A DNA stretch of 64,000 bases from Laguncularia racemosa. Its lineage: Eukaryota; Streptophyta; Magnoliopsida; Myrtales; Combretaceae. Position numbers and translations under genes: made by a program. The notes under the pieces are model-generated. The model made no database searches and was not told where the DNA came from. It was given only the letters and a program-made list of their open reading frames with translations. Location: positions 124,001 through 188,000 of the forward strand of contig JBBMOL010000372.1 of the NCBI GenBank assembly GCA_037954665.1, read 5' to 3'. Of this stretch, positions 50,146 to 62,700 are shown in pieces. How positions within the stretch are numbered: the stretch's first letter is position 1; each line of letters begins with the position of its first letter.

Positions 50146-51776
50146 GTCCTCCTCCCTCGCACACACACACACACCCACATGGTTACAACAGGGAAGCTCC
50201 TCCACCTAACGCACATACACACACATCGCTCCCCTTTTTCTTTCACTTTTACTGCTATCACAGTTGTTGTTGTTGCTATTTTAGAGCTGAGCCATTCTTA
50301 CTCAATGAAAAGAGCTGCCCACATGGCCATCCTCTAAACTCAGCACAACGCCACACAAGCGATGAGACTTTTGACTAAGGCCACCTATGATTCGTCAATT
50401 GGTAGTGCCACCCAATGGACCTATAAAGCACGAGCTAAATCTCAAGAGAGCCGTCACCTCGAGCGATTGCAACATGGGAGTCGTCAACTATGTGGAGTTG
50501 GAGTGGGAGTGGGAGTGGGAAGAGAGTGTGACGGAGAGAGTGACGATGGAGAGGTGGCATCGGCGTCGAGGAGCTATGAAAATGAGGGGAAGGAAGGAGA
50601 AGTGTGGGACAGGGGAATGGTAAGGGAGGGTGACGCGAAGAAGAAGAAGAAGAAGAAGAAGAAAAAGAAAAAGAAAAGGAAGAGAGAAGGGGTAGGGGAT
50701 GGGATGGGACGACTGCTGCTACTGCTGCTATCTTGTCTAGAAGAGAAAGGTTTGACAGGACCAGCGACTGGTTTAATTTTTTTTTTTTGTCTACACAGTT
50801 ACGTATATATATTTATATATCATATTATATTATATTTTATATTATAATTATTTTTATTTTAATATTCTACACGTGTACAAAGATATCTTTAAATTTTATA
50901 TTTTTAGCATTTTATTATGAAAGTTTACGTCTAAGCTAATTGGATTATTTCGGACATCAATAATTACTCGAAATTTTCATTTGAAATTTCTAAATCTATA
51001 GTTTCAATTAATTTCATTATTTAACCTAATATTGTTCAAAATTTATGTTTCGAGAAATTTATTCTTTTAATTTAAATTACGCGAACTAAAATTAGGACGT
51101 ACAATTATTTTTATTTATATATTTATTTATTTGTTTATATACCTATATACTTATATTTTTCAATTATTTCGTTTCCTAAATTGATTTAGTAATATATTTG
51201 AAATGTTACATTCGTTATCCTTTTTCTTTACAATGGTTATTCTTTCCAATTGTTCTAAATATCTATTTCTCATTGTTTGTGATACTGATGAGATGGATCT
51301 CATGTCTTCCTAATTTTTCTTTCTTTTTTTTAAAGCCTATTATTATCGAAATTATTAAAATAATATTCATGCGTCGTGATGTTTTAAATTTTCGTCATAA
51401 ATTTCTCAAAGTTTTTAATATAGTGAGATTGCTATTCCCGCTATCCCGACCTAAAAGTGTTTTTCATTTTGCTTATTTTCTTTAAATTTTCATATAGTTT
51501 TTCAAAAGTTTTGGGACATTACAATAAGACTTTTTTCTTTTTTCATTTTATTGGAGTGCTTTTTATTAAAAAAATGGATACAAATTAATTTATAGATATA
51601 TTTTTTAATTTTAGTAACAAATGTTGCTAATAATATATTATATGATACATTCAATAAGTGTAGCTGAAAGATATAGGCATTGGTCACGTTTACAAAATTT
51701 GAAAACATTGCTAAATGCAAAAATTCTTATAGTGTACCCACACCTAAAACTATAATATTTTATTCAAACATAATGA

Positions 51777-53000
51777 TGTGCTCAAAACCAAGTTCAAGAA
51801 CATGCAAAACCAATTTGAAAGACAATTAAACAATGTCAATCAAACTAGTCTCAATCATATGAACAATGGTGTCAAATCCTCAAAGTTTATGATCAATTCT
51901 TCAACTAAGATGTGAATCAATAATGAATCCAAGTGTGATGATGCTCTGATACCAAAAAGATGATGTGCCTAAAACCAAGATTAAGCACATATAAAAGACT
52001 TAAGAAAAACAATCTCAAGTCAAGGCAAAAACCGGATCCACAAGGCTAAATCACGTGAACCCTAATGAAGATATGATGAAATCCAAATGTCCAATGATAT
52101 AATTATAATACCACAATGATAATATCATCTAACAACACTCTAATCTCATATAATTCACGCAAATAATCCACAAATTCAAAAGAAAACCTCAATTATAAGA
52201 ATTCCTTTCCAATAGAGAAGAACACGTTTTCAAGTGGATTCTTCAATGATGATTCAAATCCAATTGCTAAGTACTTCAAATAAACACAATATTTCGTGAA
52301 CAATAAGATGTATTTCTGACCAATAACTATCTCAATTCAACCCTAGATATGACACACTAGAGAAGAAAAGAAATCACAACAAAATGAAATTGATATAACT
52401 CACAATTTCAAGATGTTGCACTCGCCACAATTTCAACTCTTGGGATTAAAATTGATAAGAGTTTAGATGAAAATTAGGAACCCTAATTCTCACGTGAAAG
52501 GTAGTGTTTAATCTGCAAAAATAAGCCTCCTCAAATCCTCTCTTAAGCAAGTATTTATACTTGCTACTCTTAGGGTTAAAAAGTGCTCAAAATTACAAGT
52601 TTGTTACTTTTAAGGTGGCTAGCCCTAAATGAAAATTATAAGGAAATAAAAGTGTCCCAAAACCAAAATACAACTAAAATAGTTCATAAAAGAAGAAATA
52701 TATAAAAGAAATGGTCTTCATGATGCCGGTCTTCTATAGGATCCATCGGCCAAGCTCATCGCCGGTTAAGGTCGGTCCATGGATAACCCACAAGCTGAGT
52801 CTGAGGGAGTTTGTCCATTGCCCTGTAAAGCATGATAAGTATTCCTGTTGGAATATAAAATACATGAATAAGATAAAAGAGGTTAGTAAACGAATAATTC
52901 TAAGGTCGATTTGCTCAAAATGGGTCCTTATCGTCAAGATTCGAAATCCTTTAGTTCTTGCCCTAATGATAAGTCTTGTCGGATTTTGATTCCTATCACA
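51777..53000 (-). mobile_element. Internally deleted LTR retroelement
   Basis: The right LTR is 51964-53000 (1,037 bp, TGTGCC to TATCACA). A fragment of the left LTR starts at 51777 (TGTGCTCAAAACCAAG). Between them, on the minus strand, lies a perfect primer-binding site TGGTATCAGAGC (51943-51954). AATGA occurs at 51772-51776 and 53002-53006 as a likely target duplication with one extra base. The flanks rejoin to one ~320-bp array unit, which confirms the insertion. All coding sequence is gone. Confidence 0.75.
51943..51954 (-). other. Primer-binding site (initiator Met-tRNA)
   Basis: The plus strand reads GCTCTGATACCA; the complement is the standard TGGTATCAGAGC. It marks the element at 51777-53000 as minus-strand. 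Confidence 0.85.
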
Positions 53001-54430
53001 GAATGATCTTAGTCAACAAAAAATTGTCTCTTGAATGTCCTTAGTTTTTAAAGGTTTAAGAGTATAGCATGGAGATGGTTTGAAACATTACATTTTGAGC
53101 AACTAATGGTGATGTTATGTGAACTTAAACCATAGCTTTTGAAGCATCATATTATTTAGCTACATTTAAGTTTAAATATTCAACCCTATTATCAAAATTT
53201 ATTCAAGGAAATTTCAAAAGATCGATAAAACTTAGATTAGCTTGTCTAGAGGGCTAAAATGGACTCTTAGGCTTTAATCCCAATAATAACTTGGGTTTGA
53301 CTCCTTGAGCTTAGGTGACAAGGCCTAAGAAGTCAAGTCCATAGAGCGTAGGATGATTATGGGAGCTTTGGTATGGTGGGTTTGAAGCAAGAACCATTGA
53401 ATTGACCTATCCATTCACAATCTTTTTTAGGAATTCTCACACTCACAGAGGCTCTCCTTAGGCTTGGACCCAATGAACAATATTGATAGTCAAATTCTAT
53501 AAATACTCAAAGTTCCTCTTCATTTGATAGATTCAAAAAAATTAAGACAAATGCCATTGTGCTATCACTTTGCTTTCAATAAAGATCAAATAGAGCTTAA
53601 GACGAAGAACTTGTTGCTTTTCTTCAAAAAACGTGGGTTTAATGTTATATAGCTTATGTACTTGTCAATAGTGTGTTTAAACTTCCTAAGATTGCCAACT
53701 ATTCCTCTTCTTTGTCTTTTACTCTTATTCATCCTCTATGTGTTATCCTACTTTACTCCTCTAAGGCCACATCTAAGGTGAGATGCATATTACACATATG
53801 TGACCACTATAATCAAATTCCCTCCACTACAACTTGATACTAATTTAACTACACGCCTAAAACATTTAACATCCTATTTAAACCTCATGATAATGGTTAG
53901 ACAAAATGTGTGTGTCAAATATCTATTACTTTGAGCAACCTCTAAGTTTGAATATATTGCCTTTTACTAAGCTTAGATTAGCTTATGTAACCATTGGCAA
54001 TGCTTTGCGAACTTAAATGATAACTTTCAAATCATAGGCTTAAATATTTAACCTTATTTACAAATTTCATTTGAGGAAAATTCAAGAGATTGCTTAAGCT
54101 TATAGTAGCTTGAAACTAATGTAGCAACACACCTAAAACATGTAATGTCCTATTTAAGCCTCATGATATTAGTCAATTCCAAAATATACCTTTATTTATT
54201 TTTTCCTAAAATATGTCTCTTGTATGTCCTTATTGTGAGCATCATATAAGCTTGAATGTCCTATCATTTTTCCTAACTCAAAGTAACTCGAAATGAGATA
54301 ATTTAGATCATGATATTTTGAGCAACCAATAGTGATGTTATGTGAACTTAAACCTTATCTTCTAAACCATCACATTTTGAGCCACATTAGTGGTTGAATA
54401 TTTAACCCAATTGTTAAGGCTAAAATTTAG
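53001..54430. repeat. Diverged ~320-bp tandem array, right part
   Basis: Units occupy 53001-53242 and about 53,832-54,430, with landmarks such as TTGAGCAACTAATGGTGATG and ACGCCTAAAACATTTAACATCC. A separate insertion (53243-53831) splits one unit. Confidence 0.7.
53243..53831. mobile_element. Probable solo LTR in the array
   Basis: A 589-bp segment starting TGTCTAGAGGG and ending CCCTCCACTACA (ends TG...CA, inverted). It contains a TATA-like TATAAATACTC near 53,500 and CAATAAAG near 53,578. It interrupts an array unit between AGCTTG and ACTTGATACTAA; CTTG recurs at both edges. The target duplication is not clean. Confidence 0.45.
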
Positions 54431-56294
54431 CTTTCTTTCTTTTTCCTTGATTTTTCACTTTCCACTAAACCTGGCATGCCTAATATAAAATCCTTGGGAA
54501 AAAATTAAGAACAATATATTTTATTGAAAAACACTTTTTCAAAAAGATCTTCTTAGAGTTGCTACTAGATAAGGCAATGTATATACATATATATAGATAT
54601 ATGTGGTTAAAATTGGTTAGATGGGCTAACTTTTACTAGGATATTTATCTTTCAAAAAATGGAAATTTTAGGGTTTAGGGGCTTTAAAATGTGACCTAGT
54701 AAAATTCTTCAAATAAGTGATTTATTTGATTTTCCTAAATTTGACTGACCCTTTTTTTATTATTTTTTTCTTGCATTATAAGAAAGGGGAAAAATAATCA
54801 ATTTTATTCATTATTAAAGAAAGAATTTTTTTCTTAAATCTTTTTAAGGAAAAAATTTCCATTTTTTGGGCCACTCCATAGTTAATGTGATAGTTAGAAA
54901 TAGGGTCTTTCTCCAAACAAGTTTATGAATGTTCAAAAAGAAAAAGTCCTCTTAGAAATAGACCATAAATTTGATAAGTCGGTGGGCACCACATGTATAA
55001 ATAGTTTAGTTGATTTCCCACAATCTATTGGACTAGATTGGATTGATAAGAATGGAGTTTCTAGGAATAAGTTAATCGAATGCAATAAGTTAATAGGCAC
55101 CACACACATAAACAACTTGGGGAATTTGCCATAATCTGTCAAACAATGTTAGATTGATAAGGATTCATCCCACTAGTTGCCACATTGCTAATTGGTGATG
55201 AGAAAAAATTGTTTTAAATAAATATTCACTCAAAGAGGACTCTCTCTCTCTCTCTCTCATCACTTAAAGTGAATTTAAGACAAATTTGAAATGGAAGAGA
55301 TGATGTTTTAACTAACTTAAGTCTTTTAGTTTATAAGCCAAGCACTATAAAGAAGGACCTAAGAAATCCCACCTCACTCACCTATAAAATGATTTGTGAT
55401 AAGGAATTTATAATCCAATACTTACATTATGTAGCAAGTATGAACACAAAGGAAATTTAATATATCATTTATCATTAATTCCTTACATATGGTACCAATA
55501 AGGTTTTTATAAATTCTTACACGGGGCCTCTTTATGACATAATACAACTCTTATTAAACCAACAAATAGACATGACTCTTAATGGCATAAGACAACTCCT
55601 TATGAACCATCATAACTAAAGTTATGCAATTGGGGTTGGTCATGCAAGTTAGGTTACATAGGTTAGCTTGTTTAACTCGCAAAAAAATATGAATGGGGCT
55701 GAAATTTTTTGCTTGCATATAAAGTGGGCTTAAGCAGGTTAGTCCACATTAATCTACAGGTCAAGGTGGGTTGACTCGTTTAGCCTTAAAGTTATGCAAA
55801 AAATGCAGGTTGACCCATTTAGCCCACGAGTTACGTGTGCCACCTTATTTAACTTGCAAAAAAATGCGAATTAACCCGTTTAGCTCGCACTGACCTACAA
55901 GTCAATGTGAGTTGGGGTAGGTTGGCCCATTTAGCTTACTTGCACAACTCTAATCATAACTTTTCATGAATGAGAAAACACTACGTTTAACAAACTATCA
56001 CAACTCATCAACATAAATTGCAACTTAGTCTTCCTTGAAGTTAGCAACATTTTAAGCCTTTAAGTGCCTCATCATGAAATTCAAATCTTACTTCATCTTT
56101 TAATCTTCTAATTTAATAAGTGAATTAGGCATTAAGCTTAATCTCCTCTTGAAAGAATAGGAAACTCCTTGTATTTTGTTGAACATGTTGAATTACTTTT
56201 GGAATTATTGAATTCTCTATCTCTAAGTAAACTTTGAGTTTATTAAATCGACAAATTGACCTTGAAGTTTTTCCTTGTTTCTGCACTCGTCATT
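54431..56294. other. Intergenic, no gene; G-rich short repeat at 55,660-55,950
   Basis: No coding region seen. At 55,660-55,950 a word like GACCCGTTTAGCCC recurs about four times, 46-59 bp apart, with intervening AACTTGCAAAAAAATGCG. This looks like a small decayed repetitive element. A CT microsatellite lies near 55,242-55,258. Confidence 0.5.
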
Positions 56295-57077
56295 TGTTAT
56301 GGAGAGACCGATGAACCAAGCTCAGGAGATGTCAAGTCATGAGGATCAAGGAGGCAATAATGCAGGCTAAGAGTTTTCGAGTTCAATTAGCATGCCTTAA
56401 GGACCTAGAACAATATATTAAGCTAAGAAGATACAACAAGCTTTGAGTGTTCATCTATAAGGCTTAGTGAGGATGATTAGTGAAGAACTTCGAGGATATC
56501 AAAGCTTTAGGACTATTGCAACTCATGTTCAATATAATTTAGTATAAGTCAAAGCAGATATTAAAGCTTGAAGGCCGCTAGCTTTGGAAGTGAAAGCCGT
56601 CGGCATGGACCGTAAAGGTCGTTGGCGTTGGTGAATAAAGGCCATTGGTGTTGGAAGTCAAGGCTAACCAATGTTTAATAAAAGCCGCTAACTTATAATT
56701 AATGGAGGATCAACTTTCTTTTAATGGTGTTTGTAACTTGTTTTTCATTAGGGTTTTGAGAGGGACATATAAATACCCTCTTTGCCGCATTTTAGGACAA
56801 TTTTTGGATCATCTTGAAATAAAAAAGACTTTGATATTTCCTTGTGTTCTTGTGTAGAATACATGCTTTAGGAATATTCAAGAGAGAATTGATCACCTTT
56901 CTTGTGGAGTGTTCTGCATTAAAGAAAACCTTGTTTTAATTTCGTGATCAATAACTAAGAAAAATCTAATTCTAGTCCATCTTAGGGATTAAATCAAATT
57001 GATTACTAGGGTTTTCGCATTACTGCTAAGTGTATTCATGGAGGTTCTGTATCATCATTGGATCTTGATTCTTATCA
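56295..57077 (+). mobile_element. Possible solo LTR
   Basis: A 783-bp segment, TGTTATGG to CTTATCA, with a TATA-like ACATATAAATACC near 56,767. Near 56,570-56,690 a word like AAGGCCGTTGGCGTTGG recurs three or four times. The flanking TCAT and GCAT give only a weak target duplication. No partner LTR is present. Confidence 0.35.
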
Positions 57078-58141
57078 GCATCCAAATGCCTAAGTATCGA
57101 TGTTAAGAGATCAGGTCATCATTTTTTGTTTTCAAATTATCTCTTTGATGCATGCTTCTTCTTTTTCTTATTTTTCAAAATTTTTAATATTTGAGATTTC
57201 CATTTTTGTTTTCTTTTTGGAAAATGATTTTTTTACTTTGACAATGTTTTAAGAAAACCTAAACTAAAAAAATATAATTTTTTTCGAAAATCTATATAAT
57301 TTTTTTTATACATTTTAACTAAGTGAAAGAAATAAAAAAGGAACCATAGAATTATGGTACCATATTTGTAATGTTTGAAAACCATGTATCTATAATAAAT
57401 ATATACCAACTTTTTTTTATTAACCCTTGGAACTTTAAGTGAAATTTACTTATTAGTACTTAATCCTAAAGATTAAGCCCTAAAACTAACTTAATCTTAA
57501 AAAATGGGAAGAACACTAGCCTTTACTTCTTAAAATTCATACCATTACGGATGCCCCCTCCTAAAGATAATCTCTCGATGATTCACCTAGTTTATAAGAC
57601 ATAAACAACCAAGATTAGTGTGTACATTAACATAAAATGAAGGTTTTAGCTTAAGGTAGTTAGGGTTTAAGTTACGATTAGCATTCTATCCTTAGAGAGG
57701 GTTCTAAAATGTAGAGTGGGGGGCTAGGGTGTCAAAAATTTGCATAAAAGAAATATTTAAATGGGGTTTGTTGCATAAAATCCTAGTTTGATTAAGTGGG
57801 GTCACCTACTTTAGGCATTTCTCCCAAATTTTAACAAGTGTCATCTTATTAACCTAATTAGGATTTTGAGTTATCTAATCACCAAATGAAACTCCAATTG
57901 AGCTAATTAATATTCCAAATAATTTATTTGGTTGTCTAAATTCACATATTGATTTTTCTTATTGAAATTGAATATAGTGGCAAAATGGTTATTTTTTGAA
58001 GAATTGACCCTTAAACCTTAGAAATTCCTTTTTAATCGACTTTAAAAATTCTCTTTTTGACTTAATTACTTCTATTGGATGACTTGGTTTACTTCACATT
58101 ACGCGCATATTTCCAAGGAAAGGAAAATCTACTATGATAAC

Positions 58142-59426
58142 TGATATGGTTAGTTTATCCTAACAAAACTAGGCAAGTGCACTTATCAATTTATAGAGTA
58201 TAGTGAATAATAATCAAGTATCATCCCATAAGACTACAATTACTAATATTAAACTATATCTATCGTCCCATAAATACTATAATTACTAATACTAACTTAT
58301 ATCCTATTATCTAACCAACAATTTATAATTAATGAATTAAATTCAAACATTAAACAGTCTAACTAACAAATTTAACTAACAGGAAAGCAAAGGCATAATA
58401 ATTAAATAACTAGAATGCAAAAGACTCATGTCTAGACATTGTTTCCCCCAAAATTACTCATGTAATCTATTAAAGATAAGTCAACTCCATCCTTGCCATG
58501 AGAATTACTTAATTATATTAAAACCTTTTTCAATTAGATTAATATCTAATATTCGGTTGATTAATTTAAATATCTTTTTAATTAAAACTCCTAAGATTGT
58601 ATTACGGTTCTATAAATTCTACTATTAGATTTAACATTAATTTAGAATATTTATGTTGTCCTATTTTTAGGATTACATGCAACTCTTTTCAATTATGCAA
58701 ATAGTTAAATTGATACTTTAGAAATATCAATTCAATCACAATGAAGTACACATAATTGAATTAGAGGAATAATTTTAGTAAACTTGAATGAAAATAAGGT
58801 TACAAAGCAATTCTAGGGTTACATAAGTCTAGATATAAAATGAAATTATCATCATGATTGAAAGATTAACAATCAAAACAAAAGAAAACATGACAAAAGA
58901 CAACCCCTTGCACTATAGTCTCTAGTCTTGCAGTGCTACTTTTGAAAACCTAGGTTGCTCTTAAAAGGATGCTAAAAGCTCTTCTCTTTTTGTCTTCAAA
59001 TTCCTTGAATAGTAAAGTGGAATTTGCAAGAATCAAATGTGACTATGGCTATGAAGTCAACCGTAAACCTCACTATTTTTCAAACTCAAAATTTTATGAA
59101 TACTACATGTTCATAGGTAGGATCACAAGCACAATCTTGACAATGATCTTCTTTGTTCACTTATTTCTTCTTTATAGCATCATAGTTGGAGTTCATAGGT
59201 GTTGGCCTGGGCCATGTTTTTCGTCTAAACTTCATATCTTTTTCATTTTAGCTCCAAATTGCATAAAACTTGTCCAAATTTCTTCCTTTTACTCCATATT
59301 ACCTCTTCAACCCTTAAGAATCAAAATATAACTTAAATAAGTATCAAAATTGATCAAAACACCCATTAATTTTATAAGAATATTATAAAAAATAGCTACT
59401 AAAATTGGTACAATTAAGCGTTATCA
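58142..59426. mobile_element. Probable solo LTR splitting a coding-like fragment
   Basis: 1,285 bp starting TGATATGGTTAG and ending GCGTTATCA. The 5-bp flanks are ATAAC (58137-58141) and ATAAT (59427-59431), one mismatch. Removing the segment rejoins an open reading frame across the site. No coding domain or second LTR is present. The orientation is undecided. Confidence 0.6.
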
Positions 59427-59429
59427 ATA

Positions 59430-59789
59430 ATTGTGGAGGATGTGGTAGCAATTTTGAGCATTCTTAAGAATAGGAAGATTGCTTGTGTAAGGCAAATTAT
59501 AACATGTTTGGAGGAATTTCCCTAGTCGACCATATGGAAATGTGTTGATGACGTTGTTTAGAAGTTAACCTTTCTAGAAAGTTCCGAAAATCCACCGCCT
59601 CTAAATAAAATAGGAGAATTTGTCATCCATCATATTAGAATTGATGTAAGAAACAAATTATGGATTGCAAATGATGGAGCAAATTACTTACATCCAAGAC
59701 ATAAGATAAGATCTTTTGAATTTGATGAAACCAATGCACATCCTCGCGGTAGAGGTTGGGGTTGGAAAGTGTGGGGGGGTGGAAAGTGA
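59430..59789 (+). pseudogene. Unidentified coding-like fragment
   Basis: One frame of 120 codons with only two internal stops (59523 and 59559). Words include VEDVVAILSILKNRKIACVR, NPPPLNKIGEFVIHHIRIDV and NKLWIANDGANYLHPRHKIR, then NAHPRGRGWGW. The same frame continues to the left of the solo LTR (FPRKGKSTM, about 58,110-58,141). It has a protein-like composition, but I do not recognise the family; it may come from a mobile element or a host gene. Confidence 0.45.
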
Positions 59790-62700
59790 TGTTCTAATTG
59801 AGTTGAAAGGAGAAGTAGATACAGAAGTTGATGAAAGACAACTTACAAGTAACATTGAGAAAAAAAATTAGAAAAAGGTAGGTTTCAAGCCACTCATCAA
59901 AAAAAAAAAAAAAGAAGAAGAGAAAAATCGGTTTTTATCCTATTATTAGAGGAAGTTTGAGTTTATGGGAAAGGAATGATCAATAAGGAAGAAGATTAGC
60001 AAACAATACTGATGAGCTTACTGAAACCAACATCAAGGATTTAGTAAGAAGAGTGATGGCAAAATAACTAGAATTTGCTAGGAATGAGTTTGAGGAATCT
60101 TCTAAGAAGAATTTCCATCAACTTGGTGTCTTCCTTTTTTTGCAAGTTTTGAAGAAAAGTTAGATCAATTATCACTTAACATGTTCTCATGCTTCAATGA
60201 ATGTTAACTTAAATGGGATGTCAAGAGAATTGTATGATATCAAATTTAACTTGAGAAGCATGCTTGAAAAGCTTAAAGACTTTTTAGAAGATCGTACATC
60301 TAAACTTGAGTCATCTTTCTCCCCTACCAAAATCCAAGAAATAATGTTCAACATAATCTTTTCTTTTTATGTTTGCTCTCACTAGCTCTTTTGAGTTTCA
60401 TAAGACTATTTTTCTTTGTATTTCAACCTTATTTAACCTTTTTTTTTTAATTTATCTTAATTCTTCATCATCTTCTTCTTCTTTTCCAAAGTAAAATATG
60501 TAGTTATTATTATTATTATTATTATTTTGAGTCTGTAAATAAGAATGACCATTGATAATTCAACGATAAATACACCTCATTTATCCATGACAAGATATAT
60601 GACATATAAAGTGTAAAAAGCATGAAATAAGCTTACTTGAGTTAATCAAGTTATATATTTCATTATATTTTGTTTAAGTACTAAACTTGTAGAGGAATCA
60701 TATTTTATTTGTCTTCGTCGACTAATATTAAATTATTGTTATAGTTGAGAGATAATGCTTTTATAGTTAGCTTTTGGATAAGCTAAATAGGTAGAGTAGT
60801 GAGCTACTATGTGAAGTATTAGCATACTTTGTAACTCTTAATATAAGAATTTTTTAATATAATGAAATGACTAGATCCATAATAGTAGATGCTGGAAAAG
60901 TGGATCGACGCATAAGGTGCTGGAAAAGTGGAGCCATTATAAATTTTGTTGCTTGATCTTCTTATTCCTACTCTCTTTCACTTTTGCAATTTATTAATTC
61001 CACTGCAACTTTAATTTCTTTCTACCATTGTATTAATCAAAATGGGATTATTTTTGGAAAACTTTTAAATCTTAAAGCAATTTATTTAACCTTTTTTTGA
61101 TTGCTAATTTGGGACCAACACAAAAACTTTAATATAGTACACAAGGCACCTCTACAACCGATTACACCAAAGAAAAATGTAGTTAATTTAAATAAAAATA
61201 ATTACAACATTGATAATTATTACATGTCTAGCTACCACTACATACTAGTTATTATAGTATTAAATTATTATAGTCCAGCTAACAAATGCAGTCTTCTAAA
61301 TTATTACCGTCATCTAGAATCCGTAATAGTCTTTAAAGAAAATAATAGTAAAGACAACACTTAAATTCTTCTTTCCTCTTAATTCCCATTTCTCAACTAT
61401 TTGTTCATATCTGCTTACCATAGGTAGAGTTTTGCCCAGATATGTCTAGTAAGGTGCTTGTAAGAATGGAATTCTATAGGCATGTAAGGTACATCTAACT
61501 TAGTGAGATATCAACTCATATCACCATTCAAGGATTTTAAGCAAATTGTCAAACATATGTAATGCATGAAACAGTTATGTGATTTGCAATCATCACTCAT
61601 GATCTTCTAGCAACTTGCTTGAAGTTTAGGGGTATAATCCCCTACTATGATATTAGGTTATGGATCTTAGTAGTTCCATTAGTTTTATAGCTATCTGATG
61701 ATGCGTTAAGTTCTCTTAGTATGACATCTTTGGCTACTTTTTAATAAAAAGCCATGAGAGTAACACTTTTGTTATAAAATATGACACAACAAGAGAAGGA
61801 TCTCTTGGCTACTAACAATCTTAAGAGAATAAGATGAAAAGTTCTCCCTAGTTACTACACCTCTTGAAGGATGTAGGCCTTAAACAGTATAATGAACTTG
61901 AAGTTTACCAAAAGCACAATGATCTTCAAATCATTTAGTTTGCAATTGATGGGGTAGGACTGCTACAACATGTTATCCATTTCATCTACTATATAATAGT
62001 AATGATAGTATTTTATAATGCAAATCACGAGAAGCATGTCACATTTTAATTCAGGCTCCAATATTCTTAAGAAACTTTCTTTAGTGACTAATTAATTACA
62101 GTAGACACTTAATAAATTAACCAACTACTTAATGCAACACCTAAGTATTGTTATGATAATTTCATATACCTTTCCAAGAAAATAAAAACAATTCAATCAC
62201 ATGCAACTCCTATCAACCCCACTCAATCCATTAAGAGCACTAAGCAATATAACCTTAGAGTTCTAATGAGCACCAAATGGTAACATCAAAAGGTGTTGCA
62301 AGCCAACAACGATTAAGAGTACCATCATGGCTTATTTAGGACTATTATAGTTTCCTCCACTGAAAGCACTAACATTTTTGTCAATATCATAACATGTGTC
62401 TATGACCACATCATATAGAAAAGACTCCAAAAGCTGACGTATGAGTTCAAGTCCCACATTGTAGCACTTTATCTAAAATGCATTCAAGAGATAGCTCCTA
62501 TAGTTCGACATTGTGTCCTATAAGATACTTAGATTCCTTATCATCAATTAATGAACTGCTTTATACCAACTGTAATGACCCTTGCTCCTCACGTTGAAGT
62601 ATTATATGCTTTGGCTTAATATGCCCAATGACTTTGTCATTTGGTGTAACTGCTTCTCAAGAGGTCCTATCTTGAGATTACTTACCACTAAGCATGCTTG

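Larger units (their letters stand above)
46167..51523 (+). mobile_element. Large LTR-like repeat, copy B (complete ends)
   Basis: 5,357 bp from TGTCACGCCCCAAAAG to TTTTGGGACATTACA; the ends form an imperfect inverted repeat of the TGTnACGnCCC type seen at the ends of many plant Gypsy LTRs. Flanks read GCAAG and ATAAG, so any target duplication is damaged. No primer site, gag or pol is inside. A very long solo LTR or a non-coding LARD-like derivative fits best. The middle holds CA-rich, GTT-rich and GAA-rich simple repeats. Confidence 0.6.

Noticed and set aside
49400..50337. Long open frames (269 and 161 aa) on the plus strand and a 128-aa frame on the minus strand
   Set aside because: They come from CT-rich, CA-rich and GTT-rich simple repeats; residues are almost only Leu, Ser, Val, Thr, His or Phe and no domain is visible.
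50362..50847. 161-aa plus-strand frame with a lysine run
   Set aside because: The lysines come from an AAG microsatellite and the end from AT-rich sequence; no protein signal.
40562..51523. Copies A and B as the 5' and 3' LTRs of one element
   Set aside because: The DNA between them is the older ~320-bp array, not gag-pol, and copy A lacks the right end; two independent insertions fit better.
58969..59331. 120-aa plus-strand frame
   Set aside because: It lies wholly inside the probable solo LTR and has no recognisable motif.
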